Shown: positions 50,926-60,466 of the stretch, one piece after another
Numbering within the stretch: position 1 is the first letter of the stretch
Layout: each line of letters begins with the position of its first letter
From: Nitratireductor aquimarinus
Lineage (GTDB): Bacteria; Pseudomonadota; Alphaproteobacteria; Rhizobiales; Rhizobiaceae
NCBI RefSeq assembly: GCF_017255295.1
Contig: NZ_JAFKDE010000005.1
Coordinates: 1 to 64,000, forward strand
Direction of reading: 5' to 3'
DNA length: 64,000 nucleotides
Notes under the pieces: generated by a model
Seen by the model: the letters and a program-made list of their open reading frames with translations, nothing else
Told to the model about the DNA's origin: nothing
Databases searched by the model: none
Position numbers and translations under genes: made by a program

Positions 50926-51939
50926 TCAGCGGTCGTAATACGCTTCGCGCAGTGCGTCGTAATACTCCGACCCGGAATCCTTCATGCGCTTCCAGGCGCT
51001 GTCATAGGCAAGGTCCAGGAACGTCGCCTGCGCATCGCCCTCCAGCTCGATGATCTCCATGCCGTTCTCGCGAACCGCCTTGTCGGTCTCCTCGATCACC
51101 TTCTGGAAATTGTCGTAGGACGTCTGCTCATATTCGGCAGCGGCGTCGTTCAGGATCTTCTTTGCTTCATCGCTCAGGCCATCCCATTTGGCCGGGTTCA
51201 CCACCACGGCGAGATCCGTCTGGAAGAAACCCGGATCGATGCGATAGCGCAGGAACTTGTCCCAGGAGAGATCCTGAATGCCGACAATGGGCCAGCCCGA
51301 ACCATCGAACGTGCTGCGCTCAAGGCCGGTATAGACATCCGGCACCGGCACGGAGACGGGAATGGCCCCCAGCGCCTCGAAGAAGGCGTTGTAGATCGGC
51401 TGCGAGCGGATGCGCTGGCCATCGAGATCGATGCCGCCATCCTCGGTCCGCTTGGGCTCGTTGATCGTGTAGATGTAGAATTTGACGCCGGTGTCGAGAT
51501 GGGCCAGCAGGTTCACGCCCAGCTTCTTGGTGAACGCCTCCTGCATGATGCCGAAGCCGCCATTCTCGCGCGCCTCGGCGGCCGTGACGGTGGACGCCAC
51601 CCAGGCATCTGCCTCGGGCATGGTGCCCAGATAATAGGAGGCCGGGCCATACTGCATGTCGACCACGCCACGGCGCACCGCGTCTACCTGCTGGTTCGGC
51701 GGAAACATCTCCGGCCCGCCCGCATAGTTGATCTGGATGACGCCCTTGCCGCGCTCGTTCACCAGATCGACAAAGCCCTTGAAGCTCTGCGAGAAGGCAA
51801 GCGATTGCGGGAAGGCGGAAATCGCCTTCAGCGTTTCTTCCGCACTGGCCTGCCCGGCAAAGGCAACGCTGGTCAGCGCCGCTGCAAGAAGGCCGCGTCT
51901 GATGGTCCTGGCGATCGATCTGGTCGTTGCTTGGTTCAT
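50926..51939 (-). CDS. dctP: TRAP transporter periplasmic binding protein (DctP), system 2
   Basis: 337 residues from the ATG at 51939, chosen as it begins a classic signal peptide (RRGLLAAALTSVAFAGQASA). The mature part has VNERGKGVIQINYAGGPEMF and VDMQYGPASYYLG, then the DctP hinge region FYIYTINEPKRTEDGGIDLD followed by GQRIRS. It captures the substrate in the periplasm for DctQM. Family specificity unknown. Confidence 0.93.
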   Translation of the reverse strand: MNQATTRSIARTIRRGLLAAALTSVAFAGQASAEETLKAISAFPQSLAFSQSFKGFVDLVNERGKGVIQINYAGGPEMFPPNQQVDAVRRGVVDMQYGPASYYLGTMPEADAWVASTVTAAEARENGGFGIMQEAFTKKLGVNLLAHLDTGVKFYIYTINEPKRTEDGGIDLDGQRIRSQPIYNAFFEALGAIPVSVPVPDVYTGLERSTFDGSGWPIVGIQDLSWDKFLRYRIDPGFFQTDLAVVVNPAKWDGLSDEAKKILNDAAAEYEQTSYDNFQKVIEETDKAVRENGMEIIELEGDAQATFLDLAYDSAWKRMKDSGSEYYDALREAYYDR

Positions 51940-52011
51940 GTCATCGTCCTCTCTGGTTTTCCGGACTTGTTCCGTCCGGTCTGGTTTCACACCCTGTTTC
52001 AGGCACCGGGC

Positions 52012-52995
52012 CTAAAGCACGGGTGGCCGCACGAGCCCCGCATTGTCGAGCGCCTTCAGGAAAGCCGCCATGCGGCGCTGGCGGTAAGCGTCGACGTCCA
52101 CATCGGCGTAATCGAAGAAGCCGGAACCCGTCTTCAGGCCGATACGCCCTTCCTCCATGTTGCGACTGATGATGCCGGGAGCCGCATAGCGCTCATCATC
52201 GAAAGCCCCGGCGAGATAGCGGCTCGCATAGTAGAGAATGTCGCCGCCGCCCCAGTCGATGAATTCCAGAAGGCCCAGCACGCCGAAGCGCAGGCCGAAC
52301 CCATAGGTAACCGCCTTGTCGACATCCTCGGCGCTCGCAACGCCTTCCTCGACGATCCGCGCCGCTTCATTCATGGCGAGCGCCTGAATGCGCGGCACGA
52401 TGTAGCCGGGCGAAGCCTTGCAGACGATCGGCACCTTGCCGATGCCTTCAAGATAGGCGCGCACGAAAGCGGTGGTTTCCGCATCCGTCTCATCGGCCGG
52501 GCTGAGTTCCACCAGCGGCATCAGAAAGGCCGGGTTCAGCCAGTGCGCATTGAGAAAGCGCTCGGGCGCAGAGGTGAAGCCCGCCAGCTCCGTCGACAGC
52601 ATGGTCGAGGTGGTCGAGGCCAGAATGGCGTCGCCATCGGCATGGGCGTCGAACAGCGCAAACGCATCGCGCTTGGCGTCCGTCACCTCGGGCACACCCT
52701 CGAACACGATGCGCGCGCCGGCAAGACCCGCCGCCGCCTCGCCGCGCGGCACGATGCTCACCCGGTCCATGATCTGTGGAACGGCGTCCACCCTGAATGC
52801 GCCAAGCGCGGCGATGGAGGCCAGCGCCGTGCGGATCTCGTCCAGCGCCTCATCGCGCAGTTTTGCAAAGGCGTCGGCGTCACGCTCTTTCGCATCGATC
52901 AGCCGCACCGCGTGGCCGGCATAGGCGACGCATTGCGCAATGCCCCGCCCCATGCGACCGGCGCCGATGCAGGCGATGGTCACCTCGCCCGTCAT
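52012..52995 (-). CDS. 3-hydroxyacyl-CoA dehydrogenase family protein
   Basis: 327 residues from the ATG at 52995 sharing a base with the upstream stop. Rossmann motif IGAGRMGRGIAQCVAYAGHA, then RFLNAHWLNPAFLMPLVELS with the catalytic His, and the helical C-terminal domain with GFGLRFGVLGLLEFIDWGGG. Could oxidise 3-hydroxyacyl-CoA, but related enzymes act on carnitine or other hydroxy acids. In an operon with an opine-type dehydrogenase. Confidence 0.9.
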   Translation of the reverse strand: MTGEVTIACIGAGRMGRGIAQCVAYAGHAVRLIDAKERDADAFAKLRDEALDEIRTALASIAALGAFRVDAVPQIMDRVSIVPRGEAAAGLAGARIVFEGVPEVTDAKRDAFALFDAHADGDAILASTTSTMLSTELAGFTSAPERFLNAHWLNPAFLMPLVELSPADETDAETTAFVRAYLEGIGKVPIVCKASPGYIVPRIQALAMNEAARIVEEGVASAEDVDKAVTYGFGLRFGVLGLLEFIDWGGGDILYYASRYLAGAFDDERYAAPGIISRNMEEGRIGLKTGSGFFDYADVDVDAYRQRRMAAFLKALDNAGLVRPPVL

Positions 52996-54071
52996 CACAG
53001 GCCCTCACGCAGCATGGTCTGCACCGCCTCGCGGCTTTCACCGGCAAGACCGATCTGCTCCATTGTGCGGCCCTCGGCGCGGAAATCACGCTCGGCCACC
53101 GCGCCGGCAATCGCCAGGAGGCCGGTCGCCACCGGACAGGGCACGCCGGCCCAGTCGCCCACCGACACCATGAAGGCGAGGCCCATGCCCACATCCTCCA
53201 GCATGTAGCGGTGCGACTTCAGGTCCAGCTTCTCATGCCAGTCGCCGGAATCCACCAGCTTGTCATGCGCGAGATTGCCGTACATCCAGTCGCTGGTCTC
53301 GTAGTGATCGGCCAGCGGAAAGTGTGGCGCGCCATAGCCCAGCGCCTCGCGGATCGCCATGCGCTCATTGTCGAGCGCGGTGTGGGTGCGGCGGATGGAA
53401 GCCTGCGTGCCCTCATTGTGAATGTCCCAGCGGTCGAAATGCTCGATGGGACCGGCATTCATGAGGATCAGCGGCGGGTGAATGATCGGGCCGGCGTTCA
53501 TCAGCGCGCCCGACAGCGCATCCTCCACCGGCTCGATGGAGGCCGGGAACACCGCCGCAATGGCCTTGATCGCATGATCCGTGTGCCGCGCCGGCAGCAC
53601 GCCGGTCGGCAGGCGCGAGGCCCGCGTCGTCACGCGCACTTCGAGCGGCCCCTGCTTGCGCGTCAGCCATGGCAGCGTGCCCGTCTCGGCAATCGCGATG
53701 TCGGCCTTCGAGCCCGCTTCACGAATGCGCTTCATCATCAGATAGGAACCGAACGTGCCCGGCGGCAGGTAGATCACCTGCCCGTCTTCCAGATGCGGCG
53801 CGAGGCGGGTGGCGATGTCCTCCTGCGCGAAGGCCGGCGTCGGCGCGACGATCAGCTCCGCGCCTTTCAGCGCCGCAGCGAGATCGTCGGTCGGCACGAC
53901 CGCGATCTTCCGACTGCCCTCGTGGTCGGTGAGGGTGATGCCGCCTGCCTCCTCGACATCGGCGAAACTTGCCCGGTCGCGCCGCCACCAGCGAACCTCA
54001 TGGCCCGCCTCGGCGAAATCCGCCGCAGCCGCGTATGACCCGTTGCCTCCACCCAGAACAGCTACTTTCAT
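52995..54071 (-). CDS. NAD/NADP octopine/nopaline dehydrogenase-family protein
   Basis: 358 residues. N-terminal Rossmann MKVAVLGGGNGSYAAAADFA, AELIVAPTPAFAQEDIATRL, and the C-terminal opine-dehydrogenase domain: NAGPIIHPPLILMNAGPIEH, with His and Asp in the catalytic pocket. Family members join or split an amino acid and a keto acid through a secondary amine. Here it probably helps degrade the imported compound. It shares a base with the hydroxyacyl-CoA dehydrogenase gene. Confidence 0.9.
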   Translation of the reverse strand: MKVAVLGGGNGSYAAAADFAEAGHEVRWWRRDRASFADVEEAGGITLTDHEGSRKIAVVPTDDLAAALKGAELIVAPTPAFAQEDIATRLAPHLEDGQVIYLPPGTFGSYLMMKRIREAGSKADIAIAETGTLPWLTRKQGPLEVRVTTRASRLPTGVLPARHTDHAIKAIAAVFPASIEPVEDALSGALMNAGPIIHPPLILMNAGPIEHFDRWDIHNEGTQASIRRTHTALDNERMAIREALGYGAPHFPLADHYETSDWMYGNLAHDKLVDSGDWHEKLDLKSHRYMLEDVGMGLAFMVSVGDWAGVPCPVATGLLAIAGAVAERDFRAEGRTMEQIGLAGESREAVQTMLREGL

Positions 54072-54130
54072 GTCTGCACTCTCCTCCTTGCCCGCACACA
54101 GTCACGGGCATTTATGTCACTCACATTGGT

Positions 54131-54571
54131 TCAACCCCGGGGCAAAACCGCCGTCGCCTCGATTTCCACGACCGCCTCCGGCTCCACCAGACGCGTCACC
54201 TCCACCGTGGCCATGGCCGGGAAACAGCGGCCGAACACATCGCGATAGGCTCTCCCCAGCCCTTTCGGATCGGCCAGATAGTCCTCGACACTCGTCACGT
54301 ACCAGGTGAGGCGCGTCAGATGTTCCGGCCCTGCGCCCGCCGCTTCGAGCACGTCGCGGATGTTGCGAAACGTCTGGTGCGCCTGGGCGACGAACCCTTC
54401 CGGGAAGCGGCCCTCGCGATCCCAGCCGACCAGCCCGCCCGTGTAGATGATGCCGCCATCGGTCATCACGGCATTGGCGTAGCCCTTCGGCTGCGGCCAG
54501 CCTTCCGGGCACACCGCTTCATGCAGGAGCCGCGGCTCGTCGGGTTTCGGGGTTTTCTCCAGATCGCTCAT
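54131..54571 (-). CDS. RidA-family enamine/imine deaminase
   Basis: 146 residues. Rid pattern: PKGYANAVMTDGGIIYTGGL, HQTFRNIRDVLEAAGAGPEH, YRDVFGRCFPAMATVEVTRL, VEIEATAVL. The conserved Arg of the active Rid group is not at the usual place, so it may be another subfamily. RidA proteins hydrolyse reactive imines, fitting an opine-type or amine-oxidising neighbour. Overlaps the MarR stop by 4 bases. Confidence 0.88.
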   Translation of the reverse strand: MSDLEKTPKPDEPRLLHEAVCPEGWPQPKGYANAVMTDGGIIYTGGLVGWDREGRFPEGFVAQAHQTFRNIRDVLEAAGAGPEHLTRLTWYVTSVEDYLADPKGLGRAYRDVFGRCFPAMATVEVTRLVEPEAVVEIEATAVLPRG

Positions 54572-55095
54572 GTCGGTCTCGTCTCCAGTTTCACGGGCTC
54601 GCGAACCGGCGCAGGCGTGATGCCGCTGCCGGCGCGATAAAGCGCGTGAACATGCTTGAGGGCGTTCTTCAGAAGCGCTGCTTCGCCGGGGCGCAGCCGC
54701 GCGATGATCTCTTCTTCATGCGCCTGCGCTTCATCAACGAGGCGTGCGCCAAGCGCGCGGCCTGCAGCAGTAAGGAACACGCGCACACGACGCCGGTCGC
54801 GCTCGTCACTCCGGCGTTTCACCAGTCCTTTCGACGCCATGTGATCGATGATCTTGGTCAGATGCGACTGTTCCATCAGCGCAAGCTGGGCGAGCTGCGT
54901 CACCATCTGACCGTCCTCATCGCTCAGGCAGGCGAGGATGCGCCATTCCGGCACGCGCAGCCCCTGCTCGCGCACATGGGCATGAAAGTCCGTGCTGGCC
55001 GCATCGCTGGCGGCAGCGAGCAGATAGAGCAGGTAGTCGCCGACAAACCCGGCATTGCGGTCGATCTCGATTCTGTCTTCGTCTTTCGCCATCAT
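54568..55095 (-). CDS. MarR-family transcriptional regulator
   Basis: 175 residues, with two adjacent ATGs at 55095 and 55092. Winged helix with LACLSDEDGQMVTQLAQLAL, MEQSHLTKIIDHMASKGLVK, RRSDERDRRRVRVFLTAAGR. Embedded in the leftward catabolic operon between a TRAP system and RidA. It probably senses the substrate and represses the divergent promoter region at 57926-58132, which has fitting inverted repeats. Confidence 0.92.
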   Translation of the reverse strand: MMAKDEDRIEIDRNAGFVGDYLLYLLAAASDAASTDFHAHVREQGLRVPEWRILACLSDEDGQMVTQLAQLALMEQSHLTKIIDHMASKGLVKRRSDERDRRRVRVFLTAAGRALGARLVDEAQAHEEEIIARLRPGEAALLKNALKHVHALYRAGSGITPAPVREPVKLETRPT

Positions 55096-55104
55096 CTCTT
55101 CCGG

Positions 55105-56391
55105 TCACATGGAATTGGGTATCAGAAGCGCCATCGCCGGCAGCGCGATCAGAAGCGCGAGCCGCAACACATCCATGGCCACGAAAGGCAGGATGCCGGC
55201 GAAGATGCGCTCCAGCGGAATGTCGGGGGCCACCGTGCGCATGACGAAAACATTCATGCCGATGGGCGGCGTGATGAAGCTCAGCTCGGTCGCGATCACC
55301 ACGAAGATGCCGAACCAGATCGGATCGAAGCCAAGGCCCGTCACGATCGGGAACAGGATCGGCACGGTCAGCGTGATCATCGAGATGCTCTCGAGCAGGC
55401 AGCCCAGCACCAGATAGATCAGCACGATCATGAAGATGACCTGGTACGGGCCGGCACCAAGCGCATTGATCCATGTGCGCAGGTCGCCCGTCAGGCCGGA
55501 GAAATTCACATAGTTCAGGAAATAGAGCGCCCCGAACAGAATGAAGAACATCACCGCCGTCGTCTTCGCCGTGTCGAACAGCGTGGACAGCGTGGCGCGC
55601 AGGGTCAGCCGACCGCGCATGAAGGTCAGAAGGAACGCACCGCCCGCGCCCATGCCAGCCGCCTCGGTGGCGGTGAAGACACCCATATAAATGCCGCCCA
55701 GAACGAACACGAACAGCGCCAGCGCCCAGACCACGCCACGCAGCGCCCGCACACGGTCGATCAGCGGCAGTTTGGGCTGCGTCTCCAGATGTTCGCGATA
55801 GACGACGAGCGACAGGCGCACGGCGATGATGTAGCCGATAACGCCGATCAGCCCCGGCAGAAGGCCGGCCAGAAACAGCTTGCCGATGTTCTGCTGTGTC
55901 AGGATGCCATAGATGACGAGAATGACCGATGGTGGAATGAGAATGCCGAGCGTTCCGCCCGCCGCAATGGACGAAGCGGCCAGCCGGTCGGAATAGCCAT
56001 ATTTGCGCATGGCCGGCAGCGAGATGCGCGCCATGGTCGCCGTGGTGGCGAGCGACGAGCCGCATACCGACGAAAACCCGCCGCAGGCGACGATGGTGGC
56101 CATGGCGAGCCCGCCCTTGCGGTGACGCAGCCAGGCATTCGCCGCCGCATAAAGATCGCCGGCCACGCCGGATTGCACCACGAGATTGCCCATCAGCAGG
56201 AACAGCGGCACGACCGAAAGCGTATAGCTGCGGCCGCTGTCGAAGAAGACCTGCCCGAGCATGGCCAGCGCCGGGTGCCAGCCAACGATGGACACGACAC
56301 CGACAAGCCCCACGGCCGTCATGGCGAAGGCGATGGGCACGCCGGCAAAGATCAGCGCCAGAAGCAGCGCCATTCCGATTGGCCAGGCCAT
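55105..56391 (-). CDS. dctM: TRAP transporter large membrane subunit (DctM), system 1
   Basis: 428 residues; start and DctQ stop overlap (TAATG). DctM pattern VCGSSLATTATMARISLPAM, GGTLGILIPPSVILVIYGIL and a C-terminal GFDPIWFGIFVVIATELSFI. Sodium-driven uptake with its partners. One of two complete TRAP systems in the same operon. Confidence 0.95.
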   Translation of the reverse strand: MAWPIGMALLLALIFAGVPIAFAMTAVGLVGVVSIVGWHPALAMLGQVFFDSGRSYTLSVVPLFLLMGNLVVQSGVAGDLYAAANAWLRHRKGGLAMATIVACGGFSSVCGSSLATTATMARISLPAMRKYGYSDRLAASSIAAGGTLGILIPPSVILVIYGILTQQNIGKLFLAGLLPGLIGVIGYIIAVRLSLVVYREHLETQPKLPLIDRVRALRGVVWALALFVFVLGGIYMGVFTATEAAGMGAGGAFLLTFMRGRLTLRATLSTLFDTAKTTAVMFFILFGALYFLNYVNFSGLTGDLRTWINALGAGPYQVIFMIVLIYLVLGCLLESISMITLTVPILFPIVTGLGFDPIWFGIFVVIATELSFITPPIGMNVFVMRTVAPDIPLERIFAGILPFVAMDVLRLALLIALPAMALLIPNSM

Positions 56392-56900
56392 TACACGCCC
56401 CCGCCATCGCTTTTGGGCAGTCTGAGCACCGCCATGACAAAGGTGATGATGGCGCTGATGCCGGCAATCACCGCCGTCGCCTTGGCGAACGGCCCGAGCG
56501 GCGTACGCAGGTAGACCGTCACCTCGTTATAGCTTTCAAGCTGGGCTCCGTGCTTCCACAGCTGCCAGGAAACGAGCCCCAGAACCACGGAAACCAGAAG
56601 CCGACCAAGGTTGAGCTGCACCTTCGCAGCCATGCCCTTGAGGCTCGCCGTAAGCAGATCGACGCTGATATGCCCGTCATCCAGACACACGGCCGGCAAT
56701 CCCATGAACACAATCGCCATAAGCAGGATTTCGGTGTATTCGGCTGCGCCCGGAAGCGGCGACGAGAGGAGATAGCGGCCAATCACATCGGCCACCGTCA
56801 CCAGTGTCAGCGCAACCAGAAACGCTCCGCAGAGCACGGCGGTCGCAAGTCGTAACCACCGCCGAGCCCGCATTGCGATCCGCTCGGAGGGGGCGGCCAT
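56391..56900 (-). CDS. dctQ: TRAP transporter small membrane subunit (DctQ), system 1
   Basis: 169 residues, four helices: LVALTLVTVADVIGRYLLSS, YTEILLMAIVFMGLPAVCLD, DGHISVDLLT. DctQ fold. Start overlaps the binding-protein stop (TAATG), stop overlaps the DctM start. Confidence 0.93.
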   Translation of the reverse strand: MAAPSERIAMRARRWLRLATAVLCGAFLVALTLVTVADVIGRYLLSSPLPGAAEYTEILLMAIVFMGLPAVCLDDGHISVDLLTASLKGMAAKVQLNLGRLLVSVVLGLVSWQLWKHGAQLESYNEVTVYLRTPLGPFAKATAVIAGISAIITFVMAVLRLPKSDGGGV

Positions 56901-57925
56901 TATTCAGCCGCCACCGCTTTGATTTCGTCCTTGAGCTTGCCCAGCACCACGTCGAAGTCGAGCGCCTTGGCCTCATAGGCCTTGGCGAGTTCGTCGAACA
57001 TCGGCCCGGTCTTCTCACGCAGTTCGGTGAGTTCGTCCTCGGTGGCGTCATGGAACTCGACGGTCGACTGGATGACCTCCATGCCCGCCGCGTCGGCCGC
57101 GTCCCAGGCCTGACCGGCCATGCGCGAGAACGCCTCGCCGGAAACCTTCTCGATGGCCGCCTTGTCTTCATCCGACAGGCTGTCGAACTTCGCCTTGTTC
57201 ATCACGAAGAAGAACGAGACATTGTAAAGCCCACCGGGAACCCTCAGCGCCTTGTCGACCAGAGATTCCAGCTTGAAGAAGGGCACGGATTCAACGGGGA
57301 AGAAGATGCCGTCGGCGATGCCGCCCGACAGGATTTCATAAGACTGTGGCGACGGGGCCTGGATCGACACCATGTCCATCGCTTCGGCAAGCTTGTTGGT
57401 GATATTGCCCGCAACGCGGATCTTCGCGCCCGACAGGTCCGACAGCGGCGAAACCGGCTTGCCCTTGGTGAACAGAAGCCCCGGCCCGTGCCCGAACACG
57501 CCCAGCACCTTGGTGCCGCGATGCTCATCGGCCTGCGCCAGATCGCTTTCGTACACCCGCCAGAAGGCAACCGAGAGGCTCTCGGACGTATCGGCCAGGA
57601 ACGGCATTTCGGCGATTTCCGTCAGGGTGAAGCGGCCCGGCGTATAACCATGCACGCCGAATGTCAGGTCCACCGCGCCATTGGCAGCCAGATCGAAATG
57701 CGCCGGCGGCGGCCCGAGCGGCGCGTCGAGGATCTGCACTTCGATCCGTCCGTCACTCGCCTCTTTCAGCTGTTCCGCCCAGGGAACCATCATGTCCTTG
57801 ACGATGGGGTGAGACGGCGGCAGCCAGTTGGACATGCGCAGAACCGTCTCCTGCGCCATGGCGCTCAGGCTCATGGCAGCCGAGAAAATAGATGCAGATA
57901 CAAGCGTTTTAAAAATGCGCGTCAT
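56900..57925 (-). CDS. dctP: TRAP transporter periplasmic binding protein (DctP), system 1
   Basis: 341 residues from the ATG at 57925, which begins a signal peptide (FKTLVSASIFSAAMSLSAMA). Mature part with LPPSHPIVKDMMVPWAEQLK, PGRFTLTEIAEMPFLADTSE, and SGAKIRVAGNITNKLAEAMD. First gene of the leftward operon, so its promoter is in the repeat-rich gap before 58133. Confidence 0.94.
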   Translation of the reverse strand: MTRIFKTLVSASIFSAAMSLSAMAQETVLRMSNWLPPSHPIVKDMMVPWAEQLKEASDGRIEVQILDAPLGPPPAHFDLAANGAVDLTFGVHGYTPGRFTLTEIAEMPFLADTSESLSVAFWRVYESDLAQADEHRGTKVLGVFGHGPGLLFTKGKPVSPLSDLSGAKIRVAGNITNKLAEAMDMVSIQAPSPQSYEILSGGIADGIFFPVESVPFFKLESLVDKALRVPGGLYNVSFFFVMNKAKFDSLSDEDKAAIEKVSGEAFSRMAGQAWDAADAAGMEVIQSTVEFHDATEDELTELREKTGPMFDELAKAYEAKALDFDVVLGKLKDEIKAVAAE

Positions 57926-57982
57926 CGTTTTCCTCCCGTGACGGCCTCCTCCAACTACGAAGGCTTCCACAAGTTTCAACGC

Positions 57983-58060
57983 GCTTCAAGCTTAAAAAGA
58001 TGAAATTTCACTTTTTGAGGCTTGAAGCTTGACAGGCAAAAATATGCGAATTCATATTAT
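57983..58060. promoter_or_regulatory. Divergent operator/promoter region of the catabolic cluster
   Basis: GCTTCAAGC (57983-57991) and GCTTGAAGC (58020-58028) are perfect inverted arms around the palindrome TGAAATTTCA (58001-58010), with near-symmetric A5G and CT5 between. A second inverted repeat, AATATG (58041-58046) and CATATT (58053-58058), overlaps a possible promoter (TTGACA 58029-58034, CATATT 58053-58058, spacer 18) for the oxygenase operon. These fit a MarR-type operator. Confidence 0.65.
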
Positions 58061-58132
58061 TCAGACACTGCGGATGACAGCTCGCCTGCCGATGAGCTGA
58101 TGGAGGCGCCGCAGAGGGAGGAGATATCGGCG

Positions 58133-59098
58133 ATGAGCGAACTGAAGCTCAGGGTGCGCGCCAGCGAGGCGCTGACCCCGAACATCCGCACACTCGAACT
58201 GGAGGCCGCGGACGGCTCGGCCCTGCCCGGCTTTTCCGCCGGTGCGCATATCCGCGTCGTCCTGCCCGATGGCAGCGACCGGCACTATTCGCTCGTTAAC
58301 GCCGACACCGATCCCGGCGCCACCGACGCGCCCGATCATTACCGTCTCGGCGTGCGCCTCGAAGAGGACAGCAAGGGCGGCTCCCGCTTCATGCATGGGC
58401 TGAAAGCAGGCGACATCATCGAAACGTCAGCCCCGCGCAACGACTTCGCGCTGGTCGACGCGGAAGCCCCGGTGCTTCTCATCGCCGGCGGCATCGGCGT
58501 CACGCCGCTCATCTCCATGGCCGCCGAACGCAAGGCGAAAGACCGCCCCTTCTCGTTTCACTATGCCGGCCGGTCGCGCACGCTTCTGGCCTTCGTCGAC
58601 GCGCTTGAGGCCATCGAGACCACCGCACTCACCATTCATTGTGACGACGAGCCCGAGACCTGCATCGACCTGAAGGCGTTGATCGGCAAGGCCCCGGCCG
58701 AAGGCCACATCTATGTGTGCGGCCCGCGCGGCATGATCGAGGCAGTGCGCGAAATCGCCCATGCCCGCGGCATCGCGAAAGACCATGTGCACTTCGAACT
58801 CTTCGAGGCCCATGAAGCCGAAGCGGGCGACAAATCCTTCGAGGTCGAGATCAGCTCCACGGGACAGGTCTTCACCATCCCGCCGGGCAAGTCCATCATC
58901 GAGGTGCTCGAGGAAGAAGGCGTCGACCTGATCTATGATTGCCAGCGCGGCGATTGCGGCATCTGCCAGACCAGCGTTCTGTCCGGCATTCCCGACCACC
59001 GCGACGTCATCCTCACCGATGACGAACGCGCAGCAAACGACGTCATGCAGATCTGCGTGTCACGCGCAAAATCCGACCGGCTCGTCCTCGACCTGTAG
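58133..59098 (+). CDS. Oxygenase reductase: flavin/NAD domain with C-terminal [2Fe-2S] ferredoxin
   Basis: 321 residues from the ATG at 58133 with GGAGGAG upstream; a frame extension to 58022 covers the regulatory repeats and is rejected. Flavin-binding DRHYSLVNADTD, NAD-binding LLIAGGIGVTPLISMAAERK and YVCGPRGMIEAV, and a C-terminal ferredoxin with CQRGDCGIC (C-x4-C-x2-C) plus a fourth Cys in DVMQICVSRA. It passes electrons from NAD(P)H to the terminal oxygenase encoded next. Domain order is that of phthalate/vanillate-type reductases. Confidence 0.93.
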   Translation: MSELKLRVRASEALTPNIRTLELEAADGSALPGFSAGAHIRVVLPDGSDRHYSLVNADTDPGATDAPDHYRLGVRLEEDSKGGSRFMHGLKAGDIIETSAPRNDFALVDAEAPVLLIAGGIGVTPLISMAAERKAKDRPFSFHYAGRSRTLLAFVDALEAIETTALTIHCDDEPETCIDLKALIGKAPAEGHIYVCGPRGMIEAVREIAHARGIAKDHVHFELFEAHEAEAGDKSFEVEISSTGQVFTIPPGKSIIEVLEEEGVDLIYDCQRGDCGICQTSVLSGIPDHRDVILTDDERAANDVMQICVSRAKSDRLVLDL

Positions 59099-59134
59099 GA
59101 GGCAGGGCGGCGGCCAGCAAGGGAGTAGCAAGCC

Positions 59135-60466
59135 ATGAGCCGTTACGCGAACAACCCGCAAGCCATCAGCAACCTGATCCGGCCAACGGAAGTCCACCGC
59201 GACGTTTACATCGATCAGGAAGTGTTCGAGCTGGAGATGAAACATCTCTTCGCCAACACCTGGGTCTTTGTCGGCCACGAAAGCCAGACGCCCAACAAGG
59301 GCGACTACTTCACCACCGAGATCGGCACGAAGCCGGTCATCATGGTGCGCCACTCCGACAACGAGATCTACGTCCTGCACAATCGCTGCCCGCACAAGGG
59401 CACGAAGATCGCCATCGACCGTTCGGGCAACACCGGCAAGTTCTTCCGCTGCCCCTATCACGCCTGGTCGTTCAAGACGAATGGCTGCCTGCTCGCGATC
59501 CCGCTGCGCAAAGGCTACAAGGATACCGGCCTCGAAGAGAGCGAATCCGTGCACGGCCTCGCCTCTGTCGGCGCGGTGAAAAACTATCGCGGCTTCATCT
59601 TCGCCCGCCTCAATGCGGAAGGGCCGGACTTCGAGAGCTTCTTCGGCGAGGCGCTGAGTTCCTTCGACAACATGGTCGACCGCTCGCCCGAGGGCCGTCT
59701 GGAAGTGGCCGGTCCGCCGCTGCGCTACATGCATCGCTGCAACTGGAAAATGCTGGTCGAGAACCAGACCGACACCTGCCATCCCATGGTCGCGCATGAA
59801 AGCTCCGCCGGCACGGCCATCGATCTGTGGGAGAAGATGGACAAGCCCGAGGGCACGCAAAAGCCCATGGCCATGGAAGTGATCGCCCCCTTCATGAGCC
59901 CCTATGAGTTCTTCGAGAACATGGGCATCCGCACCTGGCCGAACGGCCACGGCCACACCGGCGTGCATCACTCGATCCACTCCGACTATTCGGCCATCCC
60001 CGGTTATTACGAGCAGATGGTCGAGGCCTATGGCGAGGAGCGCGCAAAGGCCATCCTCGGCGAGAACCGGCACAACACGGTCTATTTCCCCAACATCATG
60101 ATCAAGGGGCCGATCCAGCAATTGCGGCTGTTCACCCCGATCGCCGCCGACAAAACCCTGGTCGAAAGCTACATTTACCGGCTGGTGGGCGCGCCCGACA
60201 TGCTTCTGGAGCGCACCGCCATGTACAACCGCATGATCAACGCACCCACGTCCATGGTCGGCCATGACGATCTGGAAATGTATGAGCGCGCGCAGGAAGG
60301 CCTGCACTCCGATGGCCTCGAATGGGTCAACGTCCAGCGCCTTTATCAGGAAGGCGAGAATTTCGACGAGATCGCCGTCGAGAACGGCACCACGGAACGG
60401 CAGATGCGCAACCAGTTCCACGCGTGGGAAAAATACATGACGATGACGATGGAAGGAGACGCGTGA
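59135..60466 (+). CDS. Ring-hydroxylating oxygenase alpha subunit (Rieske)
   Basis: 443 residues. Rieske centre: Cys85 and His87 in CPHKG and Cys106, His109 in CPYHAW. Mononuclear iron site: ENQTDTCHPMVAH with Asn210, Asp213, His216, His221. It inserts oxygen into an aromatic ring or a related substrate. Followed by the beta subunit with a TGATG overlap and preceded by the reductase. The substrate is not readable. Confidence 0.95.
   Translation: MSRYANNPQAISNLIRPTEVHRDVYIDQEVFELEMKHLFANTWVFVGHESQTPNKGDYFTTEIGTKPVIMVRHSDNEIYVLHNRCPHKGTKIAIDRSGNTGKFFRCPYHAWSFKTNGCLLAIPLRKGYKDTGLEESESVHGLASVGAVKNYRGFIFARLNAEGPDFESFFGEALSSFDNMVDRSPEGRLEVAGPPLRYMHRCNWKMLVENQTDTCHPMVAHESSAGTAIDLWEKMDKPEGTQKPMAMEVIAPFMSPYEFFENMGIRTWPNGHGHTGVHHSIHSDYSAIPGYYEQMVEAYGEERAKAILGENRHNTVYFPNIMIKGPIQQLRLFTPIAADKTLVESYIYRLVGAPDMLLERTAMYNRMINAPTSMVGHDDLEMYERAQEGLHSDGLEWVNVQRLYQEGENFDEIAVENGTTERQMRNQFHAWEKYMTMTMEGDA

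Noticed and set aside
50839-53208. A 789-residue plus-strand frame
   Set aside because: It crosses three well-supported minus-strand genes and shows no recognisable domain.
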